Below, piece by piece: positions 16,145 through 24,591 of a DNA stretch of 64,000 nt. A program made the position numbers and the translations under genes. The DNA comes from Nonomuraea muscovyensis. GTDB taxonomy: Bacteria; Actinomycetota; Actinomycetes; Streptosporangiales; Streptosporangiaceae. The notes under the pieces are model-generated. The model did not search any database. It was given only the letters and a program-made list of their open reading frames with translations, and was not told the origin of the DNA. Location: assembly GCF_014207745.1 (NCBI RefSeq), contig NZ_JACHJB010000003.1, positions 558,001-622,000 on the forward strand. The letters run 5' to 3'. The number at the start of each line of letters is the position of its first letter. The stretch's first letter is position 1.

Positions 16145-17272
16145 ATGACTCAGCCCAAGGACACTCCGCACCTTGTCGACCGGAGCGGGCGAAGCTATGG
16201 CCTGGCGGAGCCGCGCTGGCGTGGCGAAGACGGCGGCCCGCTCATGCTCAGCCCGCTCTCCGGCATCACTCCGTCGCAGGTGGACGCGACTGAGCGATCG
16301 CTGTGGCGCTACGGCGCAGCGATCCCGGTGAACCCTGCGGCGCGCGTGAGCCTGGGCGAGGGATTCACGCCCCAGGTGCCGTTGGACTGGCAGGGAAGGA
16401 AGATCCATTTCAAGCTCGAATGGTTCAATCCCACCTCCAGCTTCAAGGATCGTGGAACGGCCGTCATGGTCTCGCACCTGGCGAGCCTCGGTGTGACCGA
16501 ACTGCTTGAGGACAGCTCCGGAAACGGCGGATCGTCGGTCTCCGCGTACTGCGTGGCGGCCGGGATCCAAGCCAAGATCCTCGCTCCTGCGACGATGTCG
16601 GAGGCGAAGATCCTGCAGTGCCGGGCCTTCGGGGCCGACGTCGAGCTGTATCCGGGGACCAGGGACGAGGTGGCCGAGGAGGCCCTGCGGCAGTCGGCGA
16701 GCGTCTTCTACGCCAGTCACAACTGGCATCCGTTCTTCCTCCAGGGCACCAAGACCATCGCGTACGAGATGTGGGAGATGCTCGGCTTCCGCGCACCCGA
16801 CAACGTGGTCCTCGTCGCGGGCGCGGGCAGCGTCGTCCTCGGCTGCGACATCGCGTTCACCGAGCTTCTCGAAGCCGGCCAGATCGACCGTCGCCCCCGC
16901 CTGCTGGTCGGTCAACCCGAAAGCTGGGCCGCCATCGCCGACGGCGTCAACGGCTCGTCCACCGCCCCGAGTCCGCGCACACCCACGATCGCCGAAGGGG
17001 CTTCCATCTCCGCACCGGTACGGCTACGGGAGGTGGTCGACGCGATTCGCCGATCGAACGGCGCGGCCATCGCCATCGACGAGGAGTCCATCCGCGCGAG
17101 CCTGCGACAACTGCTCGCTCGCGGCCTGTACGCAGAGCCGACCAGCGCGGTGGCAGTGGCCGCGCTGGATCGATACATCGCGAACGGCACCATCGGCGCA
17201 GATGAGACTACGATCGTGGTTCTCACCGGCTCAGCGCTCAAGGCAGCCGACACGATGGCGGCCCTGATCTGA
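16145..17272 (+). CDS. fold-type II PLP enzyme, threonine-synthase-like
   Basis: The 375-aa protein has the PLP lysine K101 in PTSSFKDRG, a phosphate/substrate loop LLEDSSGNGGSSVSAYC, and a glycine-rich GAGSVVLG segment. Threonine synthase, threonine dehydratase and related lyases share this fold. Here it sits between a solute transporter and a regulator plus RidA, which fits a catabolic ammonia-lyase or dehydratase: RidA hydrolyses the enamine/imine such enzymes release. The ATG at 16145 has AGAAGGAG upstream. Substrate candidates are threonine, serine or 3-hydroxyaspartate; none is proved by sequence. Confidence 0.82.
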   Translation: MTQPKDTPHLVDRSGRSYGLAEPRWRGEDGGPLMLSPLSGITPSQVDATERSLWRYGAAIPVNPAARVSLGEGFTPQVPLDWQGRKIHFKLEWFNPTSSFKDRGTAVMVSHLASLGVTELLEDSSGNGGSSVSAYCVAAGIQAKILAPATMSEAKILQCRAFGADVELYPGTRDEVAEEALRQSASVFYASHNWHPFFLQGTKTIAYEMWEMLGFRAPDNVVLVAGAGSVVLGCDIAFTELLEAGQIDRRPRLLVGQPESWAAIADGVNGSSTAPSPRTPTIAEGASISAPVRLREVVDAIRRSNGAAIAIDEESIRASLRQLLARGLYAEPTSAVAVAALDRYIANGTIGADETTIVVLTGSALKAADTMAALI

Positions 17273-17290
17273 CGAAGGGGTTCGGCTGAC

Positions 17291-17923
17291 ATGACGTCGC
17301 CAGAGGACGAACACCTGCTCCACGAAGCAGAGAAGATCGCCACCGCCGTCGGAAGAATGTTTCCTGGACTGTGCGAAGTGGTCCTCCACGATCTTACGCA
17401 GCCGGACCACGCGATACGGGTGATCGAGAACAACCTGTCCGGCCGCAAGATCGGCGACTCCGCGACCGAACTCGGGCTTCAGCGCATCAAAGACCCGGAA
17501 TTCCCGAGCGTCATCCAGAACTACCCCAACCAGTTCCCCGACGGTCGCCCGGTGAAGAGCACGTCCATCGGGATCAGGAACAGCGAGGGCCGCTACATCG
17601 CGGCGCTCTGCCTGAACCTTGACGTATCGGCCCTGTCCCCGCTGATCATGACGCTGGCCAACGTGGTCGAGACCGGCGGGGCCGAGGCCGTGCCGGTGGA
17701 GACGCTCAGTGACCGCAGAACCAGGCAACTGCGGGACGTCATCGAAGCCTTCGCCGCTGAGCGATCCCAGACCCCTCGCGGCCTGGGAAGGGAAGCCAAG
17801 AGGGAACTCGTGCGACGGCTGCACCGCGAGGGCTATTTCGAATCCCGCAGCTCGGCTCTCACCATCGCGAACCTGTTGGGAGTCTCTCGAGCGAGCGTCT
17901 ACAACTACGCGAAACAGAAATGA
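17291..17923 (+). CDS. YheO/DauR-like PAS-HTH regulator
   Basis: The 210-aa protein has an N-terminal YheO-type PAS domain (about 8-120: MFPGLCEVVLHDLTQPDHAI). The C-terminal HTH (about 155-210) includes LVRRLHREGYFESRSSALTIA and LGVSRASVYNYAKQK. DauR, of this family, represses D-arginine catabolism, so the family often senses amino acids. It lies 18 bp after the PLP enzyme and 9 bp before ridA, so it probably controls its own operon. AAGGGG precedes the ATG at 17291. Confidence 0.85.
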   Translation: MTSPEDEHLLHEAEKIATAVGRMFPGLCEVVLHDLTQPDHAIRVIENNLSGRKIGDSATELGLQRIKDPEFPSVIQNYPNQFPDGRPVKSTSIGIRNSEGRYIAALCLNLDVSALSPLIMTLANVVETGGAEAVPVETLSDRRTRQLRDVIEAFAAERSQTPRGLGREAKRELVRRLHREGYFESRSSALTIANLLGVSRASVYNYAKQK

Positions 17924-17932
17924 GGCACGTCG

Positions 17933-18346
17933 ATGACCAATCGATCGCCGATCCAGCACCGCCTCCCCATATCACTCGTGAACTCCCCGGCACTCCAGCA
18001 ACCTTTGGGGCATTATTCGCACCTATCTGTTCATTCCGGCTTGGCGTTCATATCGGGACAGCTGCCGGTTGACGCGGGCGGCAGGGTCCTTGCCGGCGAG
18101 CCGTTCACGGAGCAGGCCCGGCAGGTGCTGCGCAACCTTGACGCCTGCCTGGCCGAGGTAGGGGCCGATCGCAGCCGGTTGCTTCAGGTCACTTGCTACG
18201 TTACGGACATCTCGAACTGGCCCGCTTTCGACGCGCTCTACCGCGAGTGGATCGGTGATCATCGGCCTGCCCGGGCGGTCGCCGGAGCCAGCGAGCTCCA
18301 TTACGGCTCCGCCATCGAGATTCATGCCGTCTGCGCCGCCCATTGA
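17933..18346 (+). CDS. RidA-family enamine/imine deaminase
   Basis: The 137-aa protein is close to the usual 130 aa. It has FISGQLPVDAGGRV, QVLRNLDACLAEVGAD, VTCYVTDISNWPAFDALYREW and a C-terminal RPARAVAGASELHYGSAIEIHA. The last segment keeps the catalytic arginine region and the conserved Glu. RidA proteins hydrolyse reactive 2-aminoacrylate-type enamines from PLP dehydratases to keto acids and ammonia. It follows the regulator by 9 bp, so it is part of the same operon. Confidence 0.85.
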   Translation: MTNRSPIQHRLPISLVNSPALQQPLGHYSHLSVHSGLAFISGQLPVDAGGRVLAGEPFTEQARQVLRNLDACLAEVGADRSRLLQVTCYVTDISNWPAFDALYREWIGDHRPARAVAGASELHYGSAIEIHAVCAAH

Positions 18347-18432
18347 GAGAGTTCGATCGTGCCTTCCAGCTAGAAGGGGATGGCCTGGTGTGCGGCCCGT
18401 GCCCGGCCTCCGCCCGGTGACGTGACCCGGGG

Positions 18433-19278
18433 TCAGGCCCGGTCGGTGCCGGTCTCCTTGATGAAGCGGCGCAGCTCCGCGCACAGGCCGCGCGGGTTGT
18501 CGAGCGGGATGAGGGTCCGCGAGTCGGGGATCTCCACGTACTGCCCCCTGGGCAGCAGCGCGGCCAGCCGCCGTCCCGTCTCCGGTGGCATCATGCGGTC
18601 CTCGGCTCCCCATGCGACCAGCGCGGGCCCGCGGAACTCCCGCAGCCGCTCGGCCGCACGGAGATAGGTGTCCTTCTCGACACTCCCGCAGAACTTCGCG
18701 AAGTCCCGGCGCACCGCGCGGTCGGTGAGCAAGGGGGTGTACCAGCGGCGCACCAGCTCGTACGGGATGGGGCGCTTGGCCATCCCGCCGAGCGAGCTCG
18801 GCATCCGTACGAGGAAGGGCACCCTGAAGGACTGCAGCAGGAGAAAGAGCCCGCCGGGGATCCTGCTCGCCGCGTGCAGGGTCCTGCCCTGGACGCCGGG
18901 CGGATAGTTCTCCAGCGCCTCGCACGAGGTGAGCACCAGCCTGCCGATGCGCGCGTCGCGCACACCCACGAGCAACTGGGCGGTGCCCGCGTCGTTCTGG
19001 ACGAGCGTGACGTCGCGCAGGTCCAGCCGCTCCATGAACTCGGCGAGCACGTCCGCGACTCCCCGTGCCGACAGGTCGGCCTCGGGCCGCATCGCCCTGC
19101 GGTGGCTGCCGATCGGCAGGACCGGGACGACGACCCGGAAGTCGGCGCGCAGGTCGTCCACCACCGCCTGCCACACCGAGTCGTCGAAGGCGAGGCCGGG
19201 CACCAGCACCACGGTCTCGCCGGGGCCTCCCGTATCGGTGTAGTCGATCCGGCCGGCGGACAGTTCGATGTCAGGCAT
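18433..19278 (-). CDS. alpha/beta hydrolase with Asp at the nucleophile elbow
   Basis: The 281-aa alpha/beta hydrolase has the oxyanion-loop segment VLVPGLAFDDSVW. The nucleophile elbow is LVQNDAGTAQLL, with Asp instead of Ser, as in haloalkane dehalogenase-like and GND-type families. The usual C-terminal His position reads DSRTLIPLDNP, with no His. The reaction is therefore uncertain: it may be a hydrolase using Asp or an inactive homologue. AAGGTGG precedes the ATG at 19278. It is divergent from a TetR gene across a 45-bp gap with a palindromic operator. Confidence 0.8.
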   Translation of the reverse strand: MPDIELSAGRIDYTDTGGPGETVVLVPGLAFDDSVWQAVVDDLRADFRVVVPVLPIGSHRRAMRPEADLSARGVADVLAEFMERLDLRDVTLVQNDAGTAQLLVGVRDARIGRLVLTSCEALENYPPGVQGRTLHAASRIPGGLFLLLQSFRVPFLVRMPSSLGGMAKRPIPYELVRRWYTPLLTDRAVRRDFAKFCGSVEKDTYLRAAERLREFRGPALVAWGAEDRMMPPETGRRLAALLPRGQYVEIPDSRTLIPLDNPRGLCAELRRFIKETGTDRA

Positions 19279-19294
19279 GGACCCACCTTCTAGA

Positions 19295-19306
19295 TAGATC
19301 GATCTA
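19295..19306. promoter_or_regulatory. 12-bp palindromic operator between hydrolase and TetR gene
   Basis: TAGATCGATCTA is a perfect palindrome, and a partial extra half (CTAGAT) lies just to its left. It sits in the 45-bp divergent gap and is the obvious site for the adjacent TetR protein to control both genes. Confidence 0.6.
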
Positions 19307-19323
19307 GTGAGAGACTACCCGCC

Positions 19324-19926
19324 ATGAGAACGACAGGTGATACCAGGGCCCGCATCCTGACGGCGGCGACCGAACTGTTCAGACGTCAGGGGTACGCCGC
19401 CACCGGCATGAAGCAGATCGTCGCGGACGCGCGGGCCCCCTACGGCTCCGCCTACCACTTCTTCCCCGCCGGCAAGGCGCAGCTCGGCGAGGAGGTGATC
19501 AGAGTCTCCGGCGCGGCCTACCTGCGCCTCATCGCCGAACTCTTCCCCGAGCTCGGCACGCGTGCCGACCCCGCCCTCGCCACCGCCGAGGCCTTCACCG
19601 CCGCCGCCCAGACCCTGCGGGAACTCGACTACGCCGACCCCTGCCCCGTCGCCACCATCGCGATGGAAGTGGCCAGCACCAACGAGACGCTGCGAACGGC
19701 CGCCGCGGAGGTCTTCGACAGCTGGATCGACGGCCTGGCCGCCTACTACACGGCATGCGGCATCGCCGAACCCGCCGCCCGCGACATCGCGACGTCCGTC
19801 ATCGGCCTGCTGGAAGGCGCCTTCATGCTCGGCAGGACCGCACGCTCCACCCGGCCCGTGATCGCCGCGGCCACCGCGGCCGCCGCCGTCGTCCACGCGA
19901 TGCGGACCCCTGCCACCGAGGTGTGA
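19324..19926 (+). CDS. TetR-family regulator, LmrA/YxaF-like
   Basis: The 200-aa protein has the HTH TRARILTAATELFRRQGYAATGMKQIVADARAPYGSAYHFFPAGKAQL. The GSAYHFFPxGK recognition helix is typical of the LmrA/YxaF group, whose members bind TAGA-type palindromes. The C-terminal domain (about 80-195) is helical with an Ala-rich end. It is divergent from the alpha/beta hydrolase, its likely target. No clear RBS precedes the ATG. Confidence 0.88.
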   Translation: MRTTGDTRARILTAATELFRRQGYAATGMKQIVADARAPYGSAYHFFPAGKAQLGEEVIRVSGAAYLRLIAELFPELGTRADPALATAEAFTAAAQTLRELDYADPCPVATIAMEVASTNETLRTAAAEVFDSWIDGLAAYYTACGIAEPAARDIATSVIGLLEGAFMLGRTARSTRPVIAAATAAAAVVHAMRTPATEV

Positions 19927-19994
19927 CACGCGGGTGGTGTCCGGCGTGCCGAAGTGCGGGCGGGCCTGGACAGGTGTGACAACGAGCGGCACGG

Positions 19995-22640
19995 TCAGGG
20001 GCTCGGCAGCAGCTCCACGAACCCCTCGGTGCCGTTCACGCGGATGCGCTGCCCGTCCTTGATGCGCCGAGTGGCTCCCTCCACTCCGGCGACGGCCGGG
20101 AGGCCGTATTCGCGGGCCACGACGGCACCGTGGGTCATGACTCCTCCGACCTCCATGACGACGCCCTTGACCGACACGAACAGCGGGGACCAGCTCGGGT
20201 CGGTGAAGACGGTGACGAGGATGTCCCCCTCCTCCACGTCGGCCTCGGCCATGCCGAGGATGACCCGCGCCCGTCCTTCCACGACTCCCGACGAGACCGC
20301 GATCCCTCCCAGCGCCCCGTCCGGCAGGGCGCCGGCGTCGTACTCGCCGGAGATGACCTCGCCCTCGGAGGTGATCACTCGGGGTGGCGTGAGCTTCCGG
20401 TACGTCTCGTGCGCCTCCCTGCACCGGGTGATGATCGTGTAGTCGAGCTCGCCGGTGCCGACCGCCTTCCTGAACTCCTCGATGGACAGGAAGTAGACGT
20501 CCTCGGGCTCCTTGATGACCGCTCGATCCACCAGCTTGGCGGCCTCCTCCATGAGCGCCCGCTTGTAGATCTCGTACCGCAGGAGGAGGGAGTGCTTGGA
20601 GTACTCGCGGTAGCCGATGAAGTGGCGGATCAGGCTCATCTTCTTGGCCGCCTTCTTCGCCTTGCCCGCGCCTCCTGGCAGTTTCCTGAGGCGGTCGAGG
20701 AGGTCGTCCATGGTTCGTTCGGCCTCGGCGCGGCCTAGCTCCGCCTTGCGGCGGCGTTCCCCGGGTGGGAAGTTCCTGATGTTGCCGAGGAGGAGCGGGG
20801 CGAGCAGCGTGGGGTCCTCGCTCCAGCGGGTCCTGGTGATGTCGATGTCGCCGGCGCAGTGCATGCCATAGGCATGCAGATATCGCTGGATGGCGTCCCG
20901 CACGGCCTCGCCGCCCTCGAGTCCGGCGAGGCCGGCGAAGAAGCTGTCGTGATCGGCCGTCTCCAGGTGGCGCATGACGTCGGGGTGGTCGCGGATCGCG
21001 TCCGCGACGTCCAGCAGGTCGAGCCCCATGGCGGCCACGACGTTGTGGTCGGCGGACCGGGCGATGGCGTCAGCGGCGTTCTTCACGCCCAGCCACGCCT
21101 CCATGTGCTTGTTGACCCAGTTCACCGACTGGATGCCGAGAAAGGCGGCCGCCACGCTGCGCGGGTCGAAGGTGAGCTCGGCGAGCACATCGTGGTCGTC
21201 GATGATGCAGGCGAACAGTTCGTCGCCCGACTTTCCGGCGATGTCGCGCCTGAGCAGGTCGACCGTCGCCTCGGTGTGCTTGATGAGGTCGGGCACCACA
21301 CGGGGGTCGTCCTCGCGGGAGAGCTTGAGGTACTGGCGGGCGATCGGGAGAAGGCCGCCCTCGCCGAAGTCCAGCATCGAGGTTCTGCCGTGCGCCAATG
21401 AGGCGACGAACCCCTTCCGCTTCACCACGGTACGCAGGGCGTCGGCCATCAGGACGTCGACCTGGTCAAGGCTCCTGAGGGTGGCGGGCCTGGCCCAGGA
21501 CGAGGTGAGCTCGGCTGAGACGTCCTTGTAGAAGCGGTTGCCGGCCACGACGCCCGCTGTGCGGCCGAGCCTGTCGTGGAGCAGGGAGAAGAACGACAGG
21601 CCCAGAGGTCGAAAGGCATCGGTCATCATCTGCCGGTGCCCGTAGGAGATGAACACGTGGTTCTTGCCGTCGTGCGAGGGCGGCACGGGGTAGAGGGTGG
21701 TGATGGGGCGGCTTTGCAGCACGAAGAACACGCCGTCGTACAGGGCCCACTCGATGTCCTGCGGCTTGCCGAAATGAGCCTCGATCCGCCGCCCCAGCCC
21801 TTCCAACTGGAGGATCTGCTCGTCGCCGAGCTTCTGGACCCGCTGCCGTGCGGGCTCGATCGGCCGCTCCAAGGTGCCGCCGGACGGCAGGGCGCGCAGT
21901 TCCTTCGTCTGCGTGGCGATCTTCCTGTCGATGATCTGTCCGGCCCTGACCCGGTAGTTGTCGGCACTGACCAGTCCGGAGACGAACGCCTCTCCCAGGC
22001 CGAATCCGGCGTCGATCGAAGTCACCGTCCGATTGCCGGTGATGGGGTCGGCGGTGAACAGGATGCCCGCAGCGTCCGGAAAGACCATCTGCTGGACCAC
22101 CACCGACAACCGGACCGCGCGATGGTCGAAGCCGTTCTGGATGCGGTACGCCACCGCGCGGTCGGTGAACAGTGACGCCCAGCATCGCCGTACGCCGTCG
22201 ATCACCGCCGTCGCACCCTTGACATTGAGGTAGGTGTCCTGCTGTCCGGCGAAGGAACTGGACGGCAGATCCTCGGCGGTGGCGCTGGAGCGCACGGCGC
22301 GGGCCACATGTTCGCCGCCGGCCTCATGGAGGTGGCGGACGATGTCGCGCTGGAGCTCCTGGGGCACGGCCAAGCCCTCGATGGCGGCGCGCAGACGCGC
22401 GCCGAGGGTGGCGATCCCCGCCCGGTCGTCGGCCCGCAGCCCGGACAACCCGTCGATCAGCGCGCTGACCACCGCATCACGCTCCACGACATCCCGGTAG
22501 GCGTGGGTGGTGATGCAGAACCCGTGGGGCACGCGGACCTCGCGGATCGCGGACAACTCGCCGAGGTTGGCGCCCTTCCCGCCCACCAGGGCGAGCTGTG
22601 TCCTGTCGATGTCGTGGAACCCGAGTAGGTAGGCGGCCAT
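19995..22640 (-). CDS. rifampin-phosphotransferase/PEP-synthase-like phosphotransferase
   Basis: The 881-aa protein starts with an ATP-grasp nucleotide domain (LVGGKGANLGELSAI, ARAVRSSATAEDLPSSSFAGQQDTYLN) running to about residue 320 (DIEWALYDGVFFVLQSRPI). A central substrate-binding helical region follows. It ends in a swivelling phosphohistidine domain, GGVMTHGAVVAREYG, with H837. This order, length and the MTHG context match rifampin phosphotransferases (ATP + rifamycin to phospho-rifamycin, AMP and Pi) better than PEP synthase (TCH context). No recognisable rifamycin-associated element lies upstream. Another phosphoryl acceptor is possible. The ATG at 22640 follows GGGAG. Confidence 0.8.
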   Translation of the reverse strand: MAAYLLGFHDIDRTQLALVGGKGANLGELSAIREVRVPHGFCITTHAYRDVVERDAVVSALIDGLSGLRADDRAGIATLGARLRAAIEGLAVPQELQRDIVRHLHEAGGEHVARAVRSSATAEDLPSSSFAGQQDTYLNVKGATAVIDGVRRCWASLFTDRAVAYRIQNGFDHRAVRLSVVVQQMVFPDAAGILFTADPITGNRTVTSIDAGFGLGEAFVSGLVSADNYRVRAGQIIDRKIATQTKELRALPSGGTLERPIEPARQRVQKLGDEQILQLEGLGRRIEAHFGKPQDIEWALYDGVFFVLQSRPITTLYPVPPSHDGKNHVFISYGHRQMMTDAFRPLGLSFFSLLHDRLGRTAGVVAGNRFYKDVSAELTSSWARPATLRSLDQVDVLMADALRTVVKRKGFVASLAHGRTSMLDFGEGGLLPIARQYLKLSREDDPRVVPDLIKHTEATVDLLRRDIAGKSGDELFACIIDDHDVLAELTFDPRSVAAAFLGIQSVNWVNKHMEAWLGVKNAADAIARSADHNVVAAMGLDLLDVADAIRDHPDVMRHLETADHDSFFAGLAGLEGGEAVRDAIQRYLHAYGMHCAGDIDITRTRWSEDPTLLAPLLLGNIRNFPPGERRRKAELGRAEAERTMDDLLDRLRKLPGGAGKAKKAAKKMSLIRHFIGYREYSKHSLLLRYEIYKRALMEEAAKLVDRAVIKEPEDVYFLSIEEFRKAVGTGELDYTIITRCREAHETYRKLTPPRVITSEGEVISGEYDAGALPDGALGGIAVSSGVVEGRARVILGMAEADVEEGDILVTVFTDPSWSPLFVSVKGVVMEVGGVMTHGAVVAREYGLPAVAGVEGATRRIKDGQRIRVNGTEGFVELLPSP

Positions 22641-22672
22641 GGTTGACTCCCGTCTCTCATGTGTGGACCGAC

Positions 22673-22690
22673 CTGCCGGGAACCCGGCAG
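22673..22690. promoter_or_regulatory. inverted repeat upstream of the phosphotransferase gene
   Basis: CTGCCGGG-AA-CCCGGCAG has perfect 8-bp arms, 33 bp upstream of the start codon. It could be an operator or a leader hairpin. Confidence 0.4.
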
Positions 22691-22852
22691 CGGCGAATGC
22701 ACCCTCACTTCGTGCGAGCCCGCGGCGCGCGGAGGTCGTTCACGGCATCACCGCCTCCTCGGGAATTACAATACAGTACAGGTCTGCATTCAAATTTGGG
22801 GAGGGGGTGGGCCTGCCCTGCCTCGCCTGATCGAAGAGAAGGAAGGTCATCC

Positions 22853-23662
22853 ATGGCACCCAAGGTCTGCCTCGTGACCGGCGCCTCGTCGGGGATCGGC
22901 CGCGCCACCGCGCTGGAACTGCGCGAAGCCGGCCACATCGTGTACGGCGCCGCGCGTCGCGTGCGGCGGATGGACGAGCTGCGTCAGGCCGGCGGCCACG
23001 CCGTGGCGATGGACGTCACCAGCGAGGACGACGTCGGCCGTGTCGTGCGTGCCGTTCTGGATCAACAGCACCGCATCGACGCGCTGATCAACAATGCCGG
23101 GATCGGACTGCACGGCGCGCTCGAGGACGTGCCCCTCGACCGGGCACGTCATCTCTTCGAGGTCAACGTCTTCGGGCCGGCTCGGCTCACCCAGCTCGTC
23201 CTGCCGCACATGCGAGAACGGCGTTCGGGGACGATCGTCAACGTATCCTCGATCGCCGGCGAGATCGCCCTGCCCCTGGTCGGCTGGTATCACTCGTCGA
23301 AACACGCCCTGGAGGCGTACTCCGACTCGCTCCGGCAAGAGTGCGGACCGTTCGGTGTGGACGTGGCGCTCATCCAGCCGGGCATCATCAGGACCGAATT
23401 CGAGCGGGAGATGCCGCGGGAACTGCGCGCCGTCTCCGGACGAGGACCGTACAGAGAACTCGCCGAGGCGATGGCGAACCGAGCCGAAAGCGCGGCCAGG
23501 GCGTCCGACCCCGTCGTGGTCGCCAAGACGATCAGGGGCCTGCTCGAATCCCCGAGGCCGAGAACGCGCTACCCCGTCGGCCGGCTGGCCAGGACGATCC
23601 TGACGCTGAACAGGCTCCTGCCCGACCGGGCGTTCGACGCCATGGTCACCAAGATCGACTAG
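22853..23662 (+). CDS. short-chain dehydrogenase/reductase
   Basis: The 269-aa classical SDR has TGASSGIGRA (cofactor), NNAGIG, the catalytic Ser region NVSSIAGEIALP, and the catalytic YHSSK. The early Arg residues (AARRVRRMDEL) favour NADP(H). The substrate is unknown. GAAGGAAGG precedes the ATG at 22853. It lies just upstream of ferredoxin and ferredoxin-reductase remnants and a TetR gene, so it may once have belonged to a P450 or oxygenase cluster. An AT-rich promoter region at about 22760-22800 separates it from the divergent phosphotransferase. Confidence 0.9.
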   Translation: MAPKVCLVTGASSGIGRATALELREAGHIVYGAARRVRRMDELRQAGGHAVAMDVTSEDDVGRVVRAVLDQQHRIDALINNAGIGLHGALEDVPLDRARHLFEVNVFGPARLTQLVLPHMRERRSGTIVNVSSIAGEIALPLVGWYHSSKHALEAYSDSLRQECGPFGVDVALIQPGIIRTEFEREMPRELRAVSGRGPYRELAEAMANRAESAARASDPVVVAKTIRGLLESPRPRTRYPVGRLARTILTLNRLLPDRAFDAMVTKID

Positions 23663-23671
23663 TGTCCGCCC

Positions 23672-23812
23672 ATGAAAGTGTTCGTCGATCAGGAGGAGGA
23701 CGGCATCGTGCTCCTGCGCGACCCGGCACCTGGCGCAGAGGCACATGAGGCCGTCGACGGGGCCGCTATGCTCTGTCCGGCCGCGGTCATCCACGTGAAG
23801 GAGCAGAGATGA
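23672..23812 (+). pseudogene. ferredoxin with its iron-sulfur N-half deleted
   Basis: The 46-aa frame begins MKVFVDQEEDGIVLLRDPAP and ends AMLCPAAVIHVKEQR. This matches the start and second half of actinomycete 3Fe-4S ferredoxins that serve P450s. The stretch between VD and the D-DGIVLL segment, which normally holds the first cluster cysteines, is absent, and only one Cys remains. The reading frame is intact but the product cannot hold a cluster. Its stop overlaps the start of the reductase fragment (ATGA), the coupling expected in the original pair. Confidence 0.6.
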
Positions 23813-23919
23813 GCGTCCTCGCCGACGTGCTCATCGTCGGCGCCTCGGCCGGCGGCCGCACCGTCGCGGAAGCGTCACGCCTGCTTCTCCCTTCCCGCGT
23901 CTCGAGCGTCAGGACATGA
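23809..23919 (+). pseudogene. N-terminal stub of a ferredoxin reductase
   Basis: The 36-aa frame reads MSVLADVLIVGASAGGRTVAEA and then loses similarity before a stop at 23917-23919. The first part matches the FAD-binding beta-alpha-beta start of NAD(P)H:ferredoxin reductases of P450 clusters. About 370 residues are missing. The TetR gene begins inside its last codons, so the deletion apparently joined it to that gene. Confidence 0.6.
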
Positions 23920-24512
23920 CCGGCACCGCGCGCACCCCCCGCCTGCCGGGGCGCCCGCGCAGCCAGGAGGTCGACGCGGCCGTACTCGGCGCCGCGCTCG
24001 ACCTCCTCATCGAGCGGGGCGCGAGCGAAACCAGCATCGAGCAGGTCGCCCAGCGGGCCGGCGTGACACGGGCCACCGTCTACCGCAGGTTCCCCGACAA
24101 GACGGCCCTGCTGATCCAGGCGATCGAATCGGTGCACCAGGACCACGCTCCCGACGCCCTGGAGTGGCCTGACATCGACCGGATGCTCGACGACTGGGCG
24201 AGGTATCTCAGCGATCCCCGCAACCGCCGCATGCTGCGCCGACTCTATGGGGCGGTGGACGACTATCCAGAGCTGCTGCGAGCGTACAGAAACGCCCACG
24301 GGGGGCGGCGTGCGGTCGCCGAACAGGCCACCTTGCGGCGATCTCGCGAGCGCGGGCAACTTCCGCCTGACAGGGACCTCGGCATCGTGCAGGAGATGCT
24401 CAGTGGCGCGGTCCTTCACCACCTCGGCGCCTATCCCGACACCGGAAGCGCTGACGCCATCAAGGGCTACTTCGTGGCGATTCTCCAGCAGGTCGGCTAT
24501 CGGATCTCCTGA
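23916..24512 (+). CDS. TetR-family transcriptional regulator
   Basis: The 198-aa protein has a basic N-terminus (RLPGRPRSQEVDAAVLGAALDLLIERGASETSIEQVAQRAGVTRATVYRRFPDKTALL) with a canonical TetR HTH, then a TetR_C-like helical domain. Its start overlaps the end of the reductase stub, so the present 5' arrangement was probably created by deletion. The upstream SDR is the nearest candidate target. Confidence 0.87.
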   Translation: MTGTARTPRLPGRPRSQEVDAAVLGAALDLLIERGASETSIEQVAQRAGVTRATVYRRFPDKTALLIQAIESVHQDHAPDALEWPDIDRMLDDWARYLSDPRNRRMLRRLYGAVDDYPELLRAYRNAHGGRRAVAEQATLRRSRERGQLPPDRDLGIVQEMLSGAVLHHLGAYPDTGSADAIKGYFVAILQQVGYRIS

Positions 24513-24591
24513 GTGACCATCGGCGTCCTGGGGCGACGGTGAGCGATCCGTGAGTCCGGCCGCGCACGGCGTCGCAGCAAAACTCAGTATT

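Noticed and set aside
22641..22852. Search for a rifamycin-associated element upstream of the RPH-like gene
   Set aside because: No GGGGCTTGC-type inverted repeat is present; the only dyad is CTGCCGGG-AA-CCCGGCAG.
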